A stretch of DNA of 64,000 nucleotides from Enterococcus devriesei (GCF_001885905.1 NZ_JXKM01000003.1:303007-367006), one strand, 5' to 3'; positions 10,604 to 22,469 are shown, numbered from the stretch's first letter. Notes: a model not told the origin generated them from the sequence alone. Numbers and translations: made by a program.

Positions 10604-11260
10604 TTATTTCCCTCCTTTCTCAGTGTTTTTCTTTGTAGGAAGAATTTCTCCACGGTAAATCCACACTTTAACTCCTAGTTTTCCGTATGTTGTGTTTGCT
10701 TCTTCCCAAGCGTAGTCGATGTCGGCACGCAATGTATGAAGAGGAACTGTTCCTTCAGAGTATCCTTCTGAACGAGCGATATCCGCACCATTCAAACGAC
10801 CAGATACTTGAGTTTTGATTCCTTTAGCGCCTGAACGCATTGTGCGTTGGATCGCTTGTTTTTGCGCACGACGGAAAGCAACACGGTTTTCTAATTGACG
10901 TGCAATACCTTCGCCGACTAATTTTGCATCTAGATCTGGTTTTTTGATTTCAACGATGTTGATGTGAACTCGTTTACCAGTTAATTTATTTAATTCTTTT
11001 CTTAGGCTTTCGACTTCAGAACCGCCCTTACCGATAACCATACCAGGTTTAGCAGTGTGAACTGAAATGTTTACGCGGTTTGCAGCGCGTTCGATTTCAA
11101 CAGTTGACACAGCGGCATCAGCAAGTCTAGTTGCGATGAACTTACGGATTCTCAAATCTTCGTGTAGAAATTCAGCATACTCTTTTTCGGCATACCATTT
11201 AGCATCCCACTCACGGATGATGCCTACACGCATTCCAATAGGATTTACTTTTTGTCCCAC
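10604..11260 (-). CDS. rpsC: 30S ribosomal protein S3
   Basis: The 218-residue protein has an N-terminal domain, a type II KH domain with [17 protein letters not shown] near residues 76-92, and the C-terminal S3 domain with [20 protein letters not shown]3 forms part of the mRNA entry tunnel. It lies 13 bases after rplV. Confidence 0.98.
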   Translation of the reverse strand: MGQKVNPIGMRVGIIREWDAKWYAEKEYAEFLHEDLRIRKFIATRLADAAVSTVEIERAANRVNISVHTAKPGMVIGKGGSEVESLRKELNKLTGKRVHINIVEIKKPDLDAKLVGEGIARQLENRVAFRRAQKQAIQRTMRSGAKGIKTQVSGRLNGADIARSEGYSEGTVPLHTLRADIDYAWEEANTTYGKLGVKVWIYRGEILPTKKNTEKGGK

Positions 11261-11273
11261 TGATTATCCCTCC

Positions 11274-11621
11274 TTATTTTTCTGATACCACAACGGTAAT
11301 ATGACTTGTACGTTTGTTGATTGGTGAAGCTGAACCTTTTGCACGTGGACGGAAACGTTTCATTGTCGGTCCTTCGTTAACAAATGCTTCAGAAACTACC
11401 AAGTTTTCAACATCTAAGTCAAAGTTGTTTTCTGCGTTAGCAACTGCTGACATCATTACTTTTTCAATGATTCCTGCAGATTTGTTTGGTGTGAATTTCA
11501 AGATTGAAATTGCTTCTGCTACGCTTTTTCCTCTGATAAGATCGATTACTAAACGTGCTTTACGAGGAGAAGTGCGAACTGTCTTCGCAATTGCTTTAGC
11601 TGATGTAATTTGTTCTGCCAT
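11274..11621 (-). CDS. rplV: 50S ribosomal protein L22
   Basis: The 115-residue protein contains the tunnel-lining hairpin with [19 protein letters not shown], the diagnostic element of L22, where macrolide-resistance changes arise in other bacteria. Nothing in this copy departs from the usual sequence. It follows rpsS by 21 bases. Confidence 0.98.
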   Translation of the reverse strand: MAEQITSAKAIAKTVRTSPRKARLVIDLIRGKSVAEAISILKFTPNKSAGIIEKVMMSAVANAENNFDLDVENLVVSEAFVNEGPTMKRFRPRAKGSASPINKRTSHITVVVSEK

Positions 11622-11642
11622 GTTGATATCCTCCCCTCAGTA

Positions 11643-11921
11643 TTAACGTCTTGTTTTCTTATCGTCAGCAGCATGCCCACGATATGTTCTTGATGGTGCA
11701 AATTCACCTAATTTATGTCCTACCATGTCTTCTTGGATGTAAACTGGTACATGTTTGCGTCCGTCATAAACAGCAATTGTAAATCCTACAAAGTTAGGGA
11801 AAATTGTTGAACGACGAGACCAAGTTTTAATAACTTTTTTCTTTTCAACACCTTGTTGTGCTTCGATCTTTTTCATCAAATGATCATCAGCGAAAGGTCC
11901 TTTTTTCAAACTACGACCCAT
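11643..11921 (-). CDS. rpsS: 30S ribosomal protein S19
   Basis: The 92-residue protein begins [20 protein letters not shown] and includes the S19 signature [20 protein letters not shown] and [15 protein letters not shown]19 forms a complex with S13 in the head of the small subunit. It lies 42 bases after rplB. Confidence 0.98.
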   Translation of the reverse strand: MGRSLKKGPFADDHLMKKIEAQQGVEKKKVIKTWSRRSTIFPNFVGFTIAVYDGRKHVPVYIQEDMVGHKLGEFAPSRTYRGHAADDKKTRR

Positions 11922-11963
11922 GGTGTACCTCCTCTCAAAATATGCGACACATAGTCAATTTGA

Positions 11964-12794
11964 TTATTTAGTCTTACGACGAATAATAAGCTTGTCTGAT
12001 GCAGCTTTCTTATTACGTGTTTTGTAACCCAATGCAGGTTGACCCCATGGAGATACCGGAGCTTTACGTCCGACTGGAGCTTTACCTTCACCACCACCGT
12101 GTGGGTGATCGTTAGGGTTCATTACGCTACCACGTACAGTTGGACGTTTGCGCATCCAACGAGAACGACCAGCTTTACCGATGTTGATCAATTCGTGTTG
12201 TTCGTTACCAACAGAACCGATAGTTGCACGGCAAGTAGCTAAGATCATACGAACTTCGCCAGAGTTTAAACGTACTAATACGTATTTTCCTTCTTTACCA
12301 AGTACTTGAGCACTTGTACCAGCTGAACGGATTAATTGTCCGCCTTTGCCTGGTTTCATTTCAACGTTGTGGATAACAGTACCAACTGGAATGTTTTCAA
12401 GTGGTAATGTGTTTCCGATTTTGATGTCTGCATCTGTTCCAGATACGACTGTCATGCCAACTTCTAAGCCTTTAGGGGCTAAGATATAAGCTTTCACTCC
12501 GTCTGTATAATGAACTAATGCAATGTTTGCTGAACGGTTTGGATCGTATTCGATCGTTTTAACTGTAGCAACCACGTTATCTTTGTTACGTTTGAAGTCG
12601 ATAACACGGTATTGACGTTTATGTCCGCCACCTTGATGACGTACAGTGATGCGACCGTTGTTGTTACGACCGGCATTGTTTTTTAATGGCTCTAACAACG
12701 TTTTTTCAGGTGTTGAAGTTGTGATTTCAGCGAAATCAGAACTTGTCATATTACGACGGCCATTTGTGGTTGGTTTATACTTCTTAATCGCCAC
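11964..12794 (-). CDS. rplB: 50S ribosomal protein L2
   Basis: The 276-residue protein has the N-terminal OB fold, the SH3-like domain and the C-terminal signature [20 protein letters not shown] with the functionally important histidine of L2. L2 is needed for subunit association and peptidyl transfer. It follows rplW by 37 bases in the S10 operon. Confidence 0.98.
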   Translation of the reverse strand: MAIKKYKPTTNGRRNMTSSDFAEITTSTPEKTLLEPLKNNAGRNNNGRITVRHQGGGHKRQYRVIDFKRNKDNVVATVKTIEYDPNRSANIALVHYTDGVKAYILAPKGLEVGMTVVSGTDADIKIGNTLPLENIPVGTVIHNVEMKPGKGGQLIRSAGTSAQVLGKEGKYVLVRLNSGEVRMILATCRATIGSVGNEQHELINIGKAGRSRWMRKRPTVRGSVMNPNDHPHGGGEGKAPVGRKAPVSPWGQPALGYKTRNKKAASDKLIIRRKTK

Positions 12795-12831
12795 GTCTGT
12801 TTCCCTCCTGTATTAATCGCTAATCTTGTGC

Positions 12832-13122
12832 TTATTCAGCAGCGTCGAAAAGCTGGATTTCTTTTGAGTCTTCAGTTAAAGTCACAACAGCTTTGCGACG
12901 TTTTTTAGTGAAGCCTTGGTATTTACCCATACGTTTTGCTTTTGGTTTAGCATTCATAATGTTTACGTTTTTAACTTTTACGTCAAACGCAGCTTCAACC
13001 GCTTGTTTAACTAAAGTTTTATTTGCGCGAGTGTCCACTTCGAAAGTATATTTCTTTTCATCCATGTCTAACATCGATTTTTCAGTGATCACTGGGCGTT
13101 GGATTACGTCTAGTAAGTTCAT
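12832..13122 (-). CDS. rplW: 50S ribosomal protein L23
   Basis: The 96-residue protein begins [20 protein letters not shown] and has the [19 protein letters not shown] segment of L23. L23 lies at the tunnel exit and docks the signal recognition particle and trigger factor. Its ATG overlaps the stop codon of rplD by one base. Confidence 0.97.
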   Translation of the reverse strand: MNLLDVIQRPVITEKSMLDMDEKKYTFEVDTRANKTLVKQAVEAAFDVKVKNVNIMNAKPKAKRMGKYQGFTKKRRKAVVTLTEDSKEIQLFDAAE

Positions 13123-13745
13123 TATGCAAGCACCTCCTCAATTTGAGTAAGAGCAGTTTGCGTTGCTAAGATTTTATCATTAGCGACTACATCTAATACA
13201 GTAACGTTGTTTGAAGTAGTTACAGTTACGTTTGACAAGTTACGAGCAGCTAAGCCTGCAACTTCGTTTTCTGTTTCCAATACAACCAATACTTTAGAAT
13301 CAATTGACAAGCCAGTAAGAACTTGTTTGAATTCTTTTGTTTTAGGAGCATCAAAGCTTAACGCTTCAACAGCAACTAAGTTATTTTCCGCAACTTTTTC
13401 TGATAAAACAGATTTGATTGCTAAGCGACGAACTTTTTTAGGAAGTTTGTAGCTGTATGAACGTGGTGTAGGTCCGAAGACGATACCACCTCCACGCCAT
13501 TGTGGTGAACGGATAGAACCTTGACGAGCACGTCCAGTTCCTTTTTGACGCCATGGTTTGCGGCCACCGCCACGAACTGCGCTACGATTTTTCACAGCGT
13601 GTGTTCCTTGTCTTAATGAAGCACGTTGCATCACGATTGCATCGTATACAACACTTTCATTAGGTTCGATTCCGAAGATTTCTTCATTTAAAGTGATGTC
13701 ACCGTTTTGAGTTCCATCTTGTTTGAATAATGCTACAGTTGGCAT
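13122..13745 (-). CDS. rplD: 50S ribosomal protein L4
   Basis: The 207-residue protein carries the extended tunnel loop [19 protein letters not shown] near residues 65-83, the L4 signature. In Escherichia coli L4 also represses the S10 operon through its leader; whether that holds here is unknown. It follows rplC by 28 bases and its stop overlaps the rplW start. Confidence 0.98.
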   Translation of the reverse strand: MPTVALFKQDGTQNGDITLNEEIFGIEPNESVVYDAIVMQRASLRQGTHAVKNRSAVRGGGRKPWRQKGTGRARQGSIRSPQWRGGGIVFGPTPRSYSYKLPKKVRRLAIKSVLSEKVAENNLVAVEALSFDAPKTKEFKQVLTGLSIDSKVLVVLETENEVAGLAARNLSNVTVTTSNNVTVLDVVANDKILATQTALTQIEEVLA

Positions 13746-13773
13746 TCCTTAGTTCCTCCTTTCCTATAACGAA

Positions 13774-14403
13774 TTATTTAGCCTTTACAGCTGATTTGAT
13801 AGTGATTAAAGATTTTTTAGCGCCTGGTACGTTGCCCTTAACTAAGATAACGTTACGTTCAGCGTCAACACGAACAACTTCAAGGTTTTGAATTGTTACG
13901 CGATCGCCACCCATACGGCCAGCTAATTTTTTATTTTTAAATACACGGTTTGGTGCAACAGGACCCATAGATCCAGGACGACGGTGGTAACGAGAACCGT
14001 GAGCCATTGGGCCGCGGCTTTGTCCGTGACGTTTGATAACGCCTTGGAATCCTTTACCTTTAGTCGTTCCGGTAACATCAATGATGTCTCCAGCTTGGAA
14101 AGTATCAACTTTCACTTCTTTACCTACTTCATAGTCTCCTAGCTCAACATCTTTGAATTCTCGAATGAAGCGCTTAGGAGCCGTGTTTGCTTTTGCAACA
14201 TGACCTTTCGCAGGTTTGTTAGACAAAACTTCACGCATATCTTGGTAACCTAATTGAACTGCTTCGTAACCATCGTTTTCCATTGTTTTCACTTGTAAAA
14301 CAACGTTTGGAGTAGCTTCGATTACAGTAACTGGAATAAGTTCGCCAGATTCAGTGAAGATTTGTGTCATTCCCACTTTTTTCCCTAAGATTCCTTTGGT
14401 CAT
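13774..14403 (-). CDS. rplC: 50S ribosomal protein L3
   Basis: The 209-residue protein starts [16 protein letters not shown] and contains the L3 signature [20 protein letters not shown] followed by [21 protein letters not shown]-type sequence. L3 is an early assembly protein whose loop reaches the peptidyl transferase centre. It lies 21 bases after rpsJ. Confidence 0.98.
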   Translation of the reverse strand: MTKGILGKKVGMTQIFTESGELIPVTVIEATPNVVLQVKTMENDGYEAVQLGYQDMREVLSNKPAKGHVAKANTAPKRFIREFKDVELGDYEVGKEVKVDTFQAGDIIDVTGTTKGKGFQGVIKRHGQSRGPMAHGSRYHRRPGSMGPVAPNRVFKNKKLAGRMGGDRVTIQNLEVVRVDAERNVILVKGNVPGAKKSLITIKSAVKAK

Positions 14404-14424
14404 GATTACACCTCCATCTTCTTA

Positions 14425-14733
14425 TTATAGTTTGATTTCAATATTCACACCTGATGGTAAGTCAAGCTTCATTAAAGCATCGACTGTCTTCGGTGTTGGG
14501 TTCACAATGTCGATTAGACGTTTGTGAGTCCGCATTTCGAATTGTTCGCGTGAATCTTTGTATTTATGAGTCGCACGAATAACTGTGTAAAGACTGCGTT
14601 CAGTTGGTAATGGAATTGGACCAGATACACTAGCTCCAGTTCTTTTTGCAGTTTCCACGATTTTATCCGCTGATTGATCTAAAATACCATGTTCATACGC
14701 TTTTAAACGGATACGAATTTTTTGTTTTGCCAT
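14425..14733 (-). CDS. rpsJ: 30S ribosomal protein S10
   Basis: The ATG at 14731-14733, preceded by GGAGGG, gives the standard 102-residue product [21 protein letters not shown] longer frame upstream lies within the operon leader and is not supported. S10 is a small-subunit head protein and, as NusE, a transcription antitermination factor. It is the first gene of the S10-spc-alpha superoperon. Confidence 0.97.
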   Translation of the reverse strand: MAKQKIRIRLKAYEHGILDQSADKIVETAKRTGASVSGPIPLPTERSLYTVIRATHKYKDSREQFEMRTHKRLIDIVNPTPKTVDALMKLDLPSGVNIEIKL

Positions 14734-14898
14734 CTTGTTCCCTCCTTCGCCTATTTTAAAAGTAGACATAGCTCCACGAAAATCTCCGTCACGCTCGTTC
14801 GTGGCAAAGCGTCCGGGCGTGTCGCAACCTCTCGTTTCAAAGCCGGCGGATTCTTTTACGAACCCCCCAGTGTGTTTCACACTTCTGTAAACAGCACC
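14734..14898 (-). promoter_or_regulatory. S10 operon leader RNA
   Basis: About 165 bases separate the predicted start point from rpsJ. On the minus strand the leader can form a 6-bp hairpin with a three-base loop (14869-14883) and a 6-bp stem CCACGA/TCGTGG (arms 14774-14779 and 14799-14804), with GC-rich sequence between. A leader of this length and structure fits autoregulation by a ribosomal protein, which is known for S10 operons in other bacteria. I cannot assign it to a specific leader family. Confidence 0.5.
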
Positions 14899-14904
14899 TT
14901 TATG

Positions 14905-14933
14905 ATTATATAATAGGAGGTCTGTGATTGCAA
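14905..14933 (-). promoter_or_regulatory. S10-spc-alpha operon promoter
   Basis: On the minus strand a -35 box TTGCAA (14928-14933) and a perfect -10 box TATAAT (14905-14910) are separated by 17 bases. It is the best housekeeping promoter in this region and points at rpsJ, so it should drive the whole ribosomal superoperon down to at least adk. Confidence 0.8.
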
Positions 14934-15021
14934 GGATTTTCTAGTCAAAATCTGATTTTTCCTATTGTTTTCAGAAAATGATGCTAGACAAAATTATTTT
15001 CCTTCTATATAAAGAGGCCAA

Positions 15022-15774
15022 TCATTCCATCTCTTGCAACCGCTGAAAAAATTTTTTCGCGAAAGTATGAGCATCTCCTGGCCAGCGAGCAGAAAGATAA
15101 TTCCGATCCTCTACGACTAACGCCGGCGATTCATCAGTCTCAGAATCTCTTTTCACTGAAAAACTGCCCGTATGAAATTGCTCCGGTGATTTTAAAACAG
15201 ATTTCACTTCAGCTTCTACCGTCACGGGATAGGTTCGGTAATAATCCTTCAGCCATAAAGCGGTTAAATAATACGCCTCCATTTCCTGATTCTTCAATAG
15301 CGCAGTCGTTTGATACTCATAAAGGACGGAATGCTTCGTTTGCGGGTCCGTTGCCCGTGCCGCCAAAACAGTCCCATGACAAATCGCGCCAACTAATTTT
15401 TGACTCGTAAAAAATTCGGCCACCTTCGTTTGTAAAATGCTCGATTCCAAATACGTCTTCATCCCTTTATCATGACCACCGGGTAATAAAATAGCCGTAT
15501 ACTTTTCCGTAGCGATCGACGCGTATTGAATCGGTTGCTGAAAAGCACTGCTCCTAAACATTTCTCGATATGCCGCGATTGCTTCCGGTGTTGCCATCAA
15601 AAATTTTTTGAAGGGTCCGAAACCTTTACCGGTAATCAATCGTTCATCCGTTGCCGCAGGTTTCCCATCTGGCGTAGCAAAAACGATCTTCACTCCTCGT
15701 TCAGCTAAATATTTCCACGGTACCGCCGCTTCCGTCGGATCAAAGCCATAATGAGGCAATGGCATAAGAATCAT
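15022..15774 (-). CDS. DJ-1/PfpI-family protein (class I glutamine amidotransferase-like, Hsp31-type)
   Basis: The protein belongs to the DJ-1/PfpI superfamily. It has the nucleophile-elbow motif GAICHGTVLAA with the catalytic-type cysteine near residue 133, preceded by the conserved loop LLPGGHDKG. Members include glyoxalase III/Hsp31 chaperones and amidases; which activity applies here cannot be read from sequence. The start is placed at the ATG at 15772-15774, nine bases after AAGGAG. The ATG three codons earlier touches that site directly and is unlikely to be used. The gene stands alone between the S10 operon promoter and the tuf terminator and shares the minus strand. Confidence 0.8.
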   Translation of the reverse strand: MILMPLPHYGFDPTEAAVPWKYLAERGVKIVFATPDGKPAATDERLITGKGFGPFKKFLMATPEAIAAYREMFRSSAFQQPIQYASIATEKYTAILLPGGHDKGMKTYLESSILQTKVAEFFTSQKLVGAICHGTVLAARATDPQTKHSVLYEYQTTALLKNQEMEAYYLTALWLKDYYRTYPVTVEAEVKSVLKSPEQFHTGSFSVKRDSETDESPALVVEDRNYLSARWPGDAHTFAKKFFQRLQEME

Positions 15775-15863
15775 TTCATTCATCTCCTTTAAAAACCTTC
15801 TCCCTATCCTACTAAATTAATCGCGATTTATAAACGAATCCCACTTCAGAGCCATCCCGTTAA

Positions 15864-15897
15864 AAACCTTTCTCTATTTGCAAAATGAGAAAGGCTT
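15864..15897 (-). terminator. Possible terminator between tuf and the PfpI-family gene
   Basis: An 8-bp stem (CCTTTCTC at 15867-15874 with GAGAAAGG at 15887-15894) is followed on the minus strand by five T residues. It could act as a second stop for tuf transcripts. Confidence 0.4.
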
Positions 15898-15971
15898 TCG
15901 CGAAGCCGGACACGGCTAGACCTGCTGTAAAGCGATTTATTCATTTAAAAATTTATACTTCCTTGATAGTC

Positions 15972-16004
15972 AAAAAAAGAGCCATCGGCAAGCCGATGAC
16001 TCTT
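15972..16004 (-). terminator. tuf terminator
   Basis: On the minus strand a stem of about 12 bp (AGTCATCGGC with GCCGATGGCT and flanking A-T pairs) around a short loop ends in a run of seven T residues, 33 bases after the tuf stop codon. Confidence 0.85.
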
Positions 16005-16036
16005 TACGTATGAGCACAATTTAACTGTAAGGTTGA

Positions 16037-17224
<1,188 letters not shown>

Positions 17225-17333
17225 TTAAAATGTTCCTCCTGAATTGAGTTAGTTTTTTATCTGATAAGTCCGTGCCGCCAAAAGCGACACGACCCTATAT
17301 CATCAGTAAGTAATTTTACATGAATTCCCACTA

Positions 17334-17362
17334 AAAATATAGATGCTTTAGTGAAAATTCAA
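17334..17362 (-). promoter_or_regulatory. Candidate tuf promoter
   Basis: On the minus strand TTGAAT (17357-17362) and TATTTT (17334-17339) are 17 bases apart in the fusA-tuf gap. The match is moderate. A separate tuf promoter is common in low-GC Gram-positive bacteria. Confidence 0.35.
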
Positions 17363-17387
17363 TCAAAATTCAATTACCTTTTAAGAA

Positions 17388-19472
17388 TTATTCAGCTTTT
17401 CCGCCGTTTTTCTTAATGATTTCTTCTTGTACTGATTTCGGTACATCTTCATAGTGGTCAAAGACCATCATGAATGTTCCGCGTCCTTGAGTAGAAGAAC
17501 GAAGCGTTGTTGCATAACCAAACATTTCAGCTAACGGCACAATAGCGTTAACGATTTGTGAGTTACCATGTGCTTCCATTCCTTCAACACGTCCACGACG
17601 AGCAGTTACGTGACCCATAACATCACCTAAGTAATCTTCTGGAACAGTAATCGTAACTTTCATCATTGGTTCAAGGATTGCAGGTTTCGCTTTCTTCGCA
17701 GCAGCACGTAGCGCCATAGACGCAGCCACACGGAAGGCCGTTTCATTTGAATCGACATCATGGTATGAACCATCATAAAGTTTTGCCTTAATATCAACTA
17801 ATGGATAGCCAGCTAAGACACCATTAGCCATTGCGTCTTCTAATCCTTTTTCAACTGCTGGGATGTATTCACGAGGAACCACACCACCGACAATCGCGTT
17901 TTCGAATTCGAAGCCAGCACCTTCTTCGTTTGGCGTAAATTCGACCCATACGTGACCGTATTGACCTTTACCACCAGACTGACGTACAAACTTACCTTCT
18001 GCATTTGTCGCAGCACGGAATGTTTCACGATAAGATACTTGCGGCGCGCCGACATTAGCATCGACTTTAAATTCACGACGCATACGGTCAACTAAGACGT
18101 CTAAGTGAAGTTCACCCATACCAGCGATAACAGTTTCGCCAGTTTCAACGTTTGTTTCAACGCGGAATGAAGGATCTTCTTCAGCAAGTTTTTGTAAAGC
18201 AACACCCATTTTATCTTGGTCAGCTTTTGATTTAGGTTCAACAGCGACTTCGATAACTGGATCAGGGAATTCGATTGATTCTAAGATAACTGGCGCTTTT
18301 TCATCACAAAGTGTATCCCCAGTTGTTGTATCTTTCAAACCAACAGCTGCTGCGATATCTCCAGAGTAAACCGTTTCGATTTCTTTACGAGTGTTCGCGT
18401 GCATTTGTAGGATACGTCCGATACGTTCGCGTTTGCCTTTAGAAGCATTTAACACGTATGAACCAGAGTTCAAGACACCTGAATAAACACGGAAGAATGT
18501 TAGACGACCTACGAATGGGTCAGTCATAACTTTAAACGCTAGTGATGAGAATGGAGCTGAATCATCAGCTGGACGTTCAGTTTCTTCGTCTGTTTTAGGA
18601 TTGAAACCTTGGATTGCTTTAACGTCAGTTGGCGCTGGAAGATAGTCGATGACTGCATCCAACATCAATTGAACACCTTTATTTTTGAAGGCTGATCCAC
18701 ATAAAACTGGGTAAAAGTCTACAGATAGAGTAGCGTTACGGATACCTGCTTTTAATTCTTCTTCAGTGATTTCTTCACCTTCCAAGAATTTCATCATTAG
18801 GTCTTCATCAGTATCAGCAACTGCTTCTACTAATTTTTCACGCCATTCTTCAGCTTGTTCTTTATACTCTTCAGGAATTTCAGTCTCTTGGATTTCAGTT
18901 CCTAAGTCGTTTGTGTAGATTTCAGCTTTCATTTTAACTAAGTCGATGATCCCAGTGAAGTCATCTTCAGCACCAATTGGTAATTGGATTGGATGAGCAT
19001 TCGCTTGTAGGCGATCATGTAAAGTGCTTACTGAATAAAGGAAGTCAGCACCGATTTTGTCCATTTTATTACAGAATACGATACGTGGAACTTGGTATTC
19101 TGTTGCTTGACGCCAAACAGTTTCTGTTTGTGGTTCTACACCTGATTGTGAGTCCAAAACAGTTACCGCACCGTCAAGTACACGTAATGAACGTTGAACT
19201 TCGATTGTGAAGTCCACGTGTCCTGGGGTATCAATGATGTTTACGCGGTGACCCTTCCATTGTGCAGTTGTCGCAGCAGAAGTGATCGTGATACCACGTT
19301 CTTGTTCTTGTTCCATCCAGTCCATTTGAGAAGCCCCTTCGTGGGTTTCACCAATTTTATGGATTTTACCAGTGTAGTACAAGATACGCTCAGTCGCTGT
19401 CGTTTTACCTGCATCGACGTGGGCCATGATCCCGATATTACGTGTATTGTCTAGAGAAAATTCTCTTGCCAT
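17388..19472 (-). CDS. fusA: Elongation factor G
   Basis: The 694-residue GTPase starts [20 protein letters not shown], with the G1 motif AHVDAGKTT near residue 17, DTPGHVDFT (G3) near residue 82 and NKMDKIG (G4) near residue 136. Domains II to V follow, including [10 protein letters not shown] in domain IV. EF-G moves tRNA and mRNA through the ribosome and helps recycle it. It is third in the order rpsL-rpsG-fusA-tuf. Confidence 0.98.
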   Translation of the reverse strand: MAREFSLDNTRNIGIMAHVDAGKTTATERILYYTGKIHKIGETHEGASQMDWMEQEQERGITITSAATTAQWKGHRVNIIDTPGHVDFTIEVQRSLRVLDGAVTVLDSQSGVEPQTETVWRQATEYQVPRIVFCNKMDKIGADFLYSVSTLHDRLQANAHPIQLPIGAEDDFTGIIDLVKMKAEIYTNDLGTEIQETEIPEEYKEQAEEWREKLVEAVADTDEDLMMKFLEGEEITEEELKAGIRNATLSVDFYPVLCGSAFKNKGVQLMLDAVIDYLPAPTDVKAIQGFNPKTDEETERPADDSAPFSSLAFKVMTDPFVGRLTFFRVYSGVLNSGSYVLNASKGKRERIGRILQMHANTRKEIETVYSGDIAAAVGLKDTTTGDTLCDEKAPVILESIEFPDPVIEVAVEPKSKADQDKMGVALQKLAEEDPSFRVETNVETGETVIAGMGELHLDVLVDRMRREFKVDANVGAPQVSYRETFRAATNAEGKFVRQSGGKGQYGHVWVEFTPNEEGAGFEFENAIVGGVVPREYIPAVEKGLEDAMANGVLAGYPLVDIKAKLYDGSYHDVDSNETAFRVAASMALRAAAKKAKPAILEPMMKVTITVPEDYLGDVMGHVTARRGRVEGMEAHGNSQIVNAIVPLAEMFGYATTLRSSTQGRGTFMMVFDHYEDVPKSVQEEIIKKNGGKAE

Positions 19473-19518
19473 TTCTTAGTTTGCTCCTCTCTTAAATTAA
19501 ATGTAGTACAGTTGAGTC

Positions 19519-19546
19519 TTTTTTGCCGATCGAAGCCGGCAAAAAA
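19519..19546 (-). other. Intercistronic hairpin between rpsG and fusA
   Basis: A 10-bp stem (TTTTTTGCCG with CGGCAAAAAA) has an 8-base loop. The U-rich arm comes before the A-rich arm on both strands, so it is not an intrinsic terminator. It may protect or process the str mRNA at this junction. Confidence 0.4.
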
Positions 19547-19549
19547 ATC

Positions 19550-20020
19550 TTACCAACGATAATGAGCAAATGCACGGTTGGCTTCCGCCATTTTGTGTGT
19601 ATCTTCGCGTTTTTTAACAGAAGCTCCAGTGTTGTTTGCAGCATCCATCAATTCTTTTGCTAAACGTTCTTCCATTGTGTGTTCGCCGCGTAAACGAGCG
19701 TAGTTCACAACCCAACGTAAGCCTAAAGTAGTACGACGTTCTGGACGTACTTCAACTGGTACTTGATAGTTCGAACCCCCAACACGGCGAGCTTTAACTT
19801 CTAGTACAGGCATGATGTTTTCCATTGCTTGTTCGAAAACTTCCAATGGATCATTCCCTGTTGATTCTTTGATTGTATTAAAAGCGCTGTATACGATATT
19901 TGTAGCAGTACCACGTTTTCCGTCAACCATTACACGGTTGATCAAACGAGTTACTAGCTTAGAGTTATACATAGGATCTGGCAAAACGTCGCGTTTTGCA
20001 ATCATTCCTTTACGAGTCAT
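19550..20020 (-). CDS. rpsG: 30S ribosomal protein S7
   Basis: The 156-residue protein begins [20 protein letters not shown] and contains the S7 signature [21 protein letters not shown] region and [16 protein letters not shown]7 nucleates the 3' domain of 16S rRNA. It lies between rpsL and fusA. Confidence 0.98.
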   Translation of the reverse strand: MTRKGMIAKRDVLPDPMYNSKLVTRLINRVMVDGKRGTATNIVYSAFNTIKESTGNDPLEVFEQAMENIMPVLEVKARRVGGSNYQVPVEVRPERRTTLGLRWVVNYARLRGEHTMEERLAKELMDAANNTGASVKKREDTHKMAEANRAFAHYRW

Positions 20021-20066
20021 ACGTAACTCCTCCTTCCGAAAATATGTCTTTATCTATTCGTTTGAT

Positions 20067-20480
20067 TTAAGCTTTAGGTTTTTTAGTACCGTATTTAGAA
20101 CGGCTTTGTTTACGATCGTTAACACCGGCAGTATCTAGTGCACCACGAACGATATGGTAACGTACCCCTGGTAAGTCTTTTACACGACCACCACGTAAAA
20201 GAACAACACTATGTTCTTGTAAGTTATGACCGATCCCTGGGATATAAGCTGTTACTTCGATTAAGTTTGACAAACGAACACGAGCATATTTACGTAACGC
20301 TGAGTTAGGTTTCTTAGGCGTCATAGTCCCCACACGTGTACAAACTCCACGTTTTTGTGGTGAGTTCACGTTTGTTTGAGCTTTTTTAAAGCTGTTATAT
20401 CCTTTGTTCAATGCTGGTGAATTTGATTTTTCCACCTTTGATTTACGAGGTTTACGTACTAATTGATTAATTGTAGGCAT
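20067..20480 (-). CDS. rpsL: 30S ribosomal protein S12
   Basis: The ATG at 20478-20480 gives the usual 137-residue product [20 protein letters not shown]. The two decoding-site motifs [11 protein letters not shown] and [13 protein letters not shown] are intact, including the lysines that are changed in streptomycin-resistant strains of other species, so the sequence is of the wild-type form. S12 controls decoding fidelity. It is the first gene of the str operon. Confidence 0.97.
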   Translation of the reverse strand: MPTINQLVRKPRKSKVEKSNSPALNKGYNSFKKAQTNVNSPQKRGVCTRVGTMTPKKPNSALRKYARVRLSNLIEVTAYIPGIGHNLQEHSVVLLRGGRVKDLPGVRYHIVRGALDTAGVNDRKQSRSKYGTKKPKA

Positions 20481-20541
20481 TCCTTGTTTCCTCCTTCCTC
20501 GATTCACTGTCTAGTACCACACATCCTGGTGGTTCTTTTTC

Positions 20542-20570
20542 AGTGATAAAAAATAATGCATCCCTGCATT
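20542..20570 (-). promoter_or_regulatory. Attenuator-like hairpin in the str operon leader
   Basis: Within the leader of rpsL the minus-strand RNA forms a perfect 6-bp hairpin (AATGCA-GGGA-TGCATT, 20555-20570) followed directly by ATTTTTTATC. This is the layout of a weak intrinsic terminator about 65 bases after the predicted start point. A second hairpin, ACCAC/GTGGT (20516-20533), follows. Function is inferred. Confidence 0.4.
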
Positions 20571-20640
20571 CTCTATCAAGCGTACTTCGACACAGTCAGC
20601 ACGTCTCATTTGAGAGACCTGTTCACAAAGCACCTTTGAT

Positions 20641-20669
20641 AGCATACCACGGTTAGTTTTAGCTGTCAA
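20641..20669 (-). promoter_or_regulatory. str operon promoter (rpsL-rpsG-fusA)
   Basis: A perfect -35 box TTGACA (20664-20669) and a -10 box TATGCT (20641-20646) are separated by 17 bases on the minus strand. The start point would lie near 20634, giving a leader of about 155 bases before rpsL. Confidence 0.8.
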
Positions 20670-20892
20670 CAAACTCTAAAGACTTTTTTCTTACAAATAG
20701 ATTTGTCCCGTCTTCTCTTTTGCTTTTAATCAAATAAGAAAAATTTTATTCCCTTCACTTTATCCAGCTAAATACTTTCAGACAAATCGATAAAGCGGAT
20801 TCGCTTTTTAGTTATTTCTACTGAAAAGGCTATCTTTTTCCTTTTTCAGCGATTACAATAAACGTAAACTTATCAGAAGGTGGGATATTTCA

Positions 20893-21573
20893 ATGAATTT
20901 GAAAGAATTGGTTGGTATTGAAGCGGCAACATATGTCAAAGATGGTATGATCGTGGGGCTGGGAACTGGTTCGACTGCGTACTATTTCGTAAAAGAACTA
21001 GGGCGACGAGTTAAAGAAGAAGACTTGCAGATCACAGGAGTAGTCACTTCTATTCGAACTGAAGAACAAGCCAAAGAGCTGGGCATTCCATTAAAAACCA
21101 TCGACGAAGTTGAATCCGTAGACTTAACCGTCGATGGTGCCGACGAAATCAGCGATGATTTTCAAGGGATTAAAGGCGGCGGCGCAGCATTACTGTTTGA
21201 AAAAGTAGTGGCCACATATTCTAAAGAATGTATCTGGATCGTAGACGAAAGTAAAATGGTCAATAAGCTGGGCGATTTCCCATTACCAGTAGAGGTCGTG
21301 CCTTTCGGTAGTCATAACCTTTTCCGCCTGTTTGAAGCAAAAGGCTACAATCCTACTTGGCGCAAAACGGATGCCGGAGAAATTTTATTAACTGACGGCG
21401 ACCATCATATTATTGATTTGCATTTAGAGGTGATTGAAGACCCTCGTGCATTAGCAGACGAATTAGACAAATGTGTCGGTGTTGTTGAGCATGGCCTATT
21501 TATTGATATGATTTCACGTGTGATCGTGGGTACACCGGAAGGACCAAAAACACTGGAAGTCCCTACTCGGTAA
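20893..21573 (+). CDS. rpiA: Ribose-5-phosphate isomerase A
   Basis: The 226-residue protein has the RpiA motifs [15 protein letters not shown] (residues 23-37), TVDGADEIS near residue 82 with the catalytic-type aspartates, and [15 protein letters not shown] (the phosphate loop and general-base glutamate). It interconverts ribose-5-phosphate and ribulose-5-phosphate in the pentose phosphate pathway. It is monocistronic, divergent from the str operon, with AGAAGGTGGG upstream of the ATG. A degenerate CTGAAAAGG hairpin (20821-20849) precedes its likely promoter. Confidence 0.96.
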   Translation: MNLKELVGIEAATYVKDGMIVGLGTGSTAYYFVKELGRRVKEEDLQITGVVTSIRTEEQAKELGIPLKTIDEVESVDLTVDGADEISDDFQGIKGGGAALLFEKVVATYSKECIWIVDESKMVNKLGDFPLPVEVVPFGSHNLFRLFEAKGYNPTWRKTDAGEILLTDGDHHIIDLHLEVIEDPRALADELDKCVGVVEHGLFIDMISRVIVGTPEGPKTLEVPTR

Positions 21574-21662
21574 TCCGAAAAATAGTTTTCGAGTATTTTC
21601 ACATTTTTTTGTCAGATAATTTGTAAATCTTCCCTAATTAATCGAAAAGACACGCGATTTAA

Positions 21663-21691
21663 TGGAAATCTCGCTAAAAAAATTGTACAAT
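21663..21691 (+). promoter_or_regulatory. Candidate gpmA promoter
   Basis: TGGAAA (21663-21668) and TACAAT (21686-21691) are 17 bases apart, 46 bases upstream of the gpmA start codon. The -35 match is 4 of 6. Confidence 0.5.
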
Positions 21692-21737
21692 GATTCAGGA
21701 ATTGAAAATTTCAGAAATTTCAAAAGGAGAGAATAAT

Positions 21738-22424
21738 ATGCCAAAATTAGTTTTTTCTCGTCACGGCTTAAGTGAATGGAACAAATTGAACCAATTTACT
21801 GGCTGGGCAGACGTTGATTTGGCTCCAGAAGGTGTCGAAGAAGCAAAAGAAGGCGGCCGTAAAATCAAAGAAGCAGGAATTGAATTTGATGTAGCTTATA
21901 CCTCTGTTTTAACTCGTGCGATCAAAACTTGTGACTACATTTTAGAATACTCTAACCAACTTTGGGTACCAACGATCAAATCTTGGCGCTTAAACGAACG
22001 TCACTACGGTAAATTACAAGGATTGAACAAAAAAGAAACCGCTGAAAAATACGGAGATGAACAAGTTCACATCTGGCGCCGTTCATACGACGTATTGCCT
22101 CCATTGATGGAAGCAACTGACGAAGGTTCAGCAGCTCAAGACCGTCGTTATTCAATGTTAGACCCTCGCGACATTCCTGGTGGCGAAAACTTGAAAGTTA
22201 CTTTGGAACGCGCATTACCTTTCTGGCAAGACGAAATCGCTCCTGCTTTGAAAGACGGCAAAACGGTTTTAGTTGCTGCTCACGGTAACTCACTACGTGC
22301 ATTAGCTAAACACATTGAAGGTATTTCTGACGAAGACATCATGGACTTAGAAATCCCAACAGGTCAACCATTGGTTTATGACTTGAACGATGACTTAACT
22401 GTTGCTAAAAAATACTATTTATAA
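21738..22424 (+). CDS. gpmA: 2,3-bisphosphoglycerate-dependent phosphoglycerate mutase
   Basis: The product is 228 residues from the ATG at 21738, which has an AAAGGAGAG site; a longer frame upstream overlaps the promoter. The catalytic histidine lies in [10 protein letters not shown] near residue 9 and the second in [12 protein letters not shown] near residue 182. The enzyme interconverts 3- and 2-phosphoglycerate in glycolysis. The gene is followed at once by a strong terminator and is monocistronic. Codon choice is strongly biased, as for abundant proteins. Confidence 0.97.
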   Translation: MPKLVFSRHGLSEWNKLNQFTGWADVDLAPEGVEEAKEGGRKIKEAGIEFDVAYTSVLTRAIKTCDYILEYSNQLWVPTIKSWRLNERHYGKLQGLNKKETAEKYGDEQVHIWRRSYDVLPPLMEATDEGSAAQDRRYSMLDPRDIPGGENLKVTLERALPFWQDEIAPALKDGKTVLVAAHGNSLRALAKHIEGISDEDIMDLEIPTGQPLVYDLNDDLTVAKKYYL

Positions 22425-22438
22425 AATATAAATTTTTT

Positions 22439-22469
22439 CCCGGCTCGCTTGTGAGTCGGGATTTTTTTT
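22439..22469 (+). terminator. gpmA terminator
   Basis: An 8-bp GC-rich stem (CCCGGCTC with GAGTCGGG, one G-T pair) around a four-base loop is followed by ATTTTTTTT. Confidence 0.9.

Noticed and set aside
14734-14880. N-terminal extension of rpsJ in the same frame
   Set aside because: It lies in the leader. The internal ATG has a strong ribosome binding site and gives the standard length.
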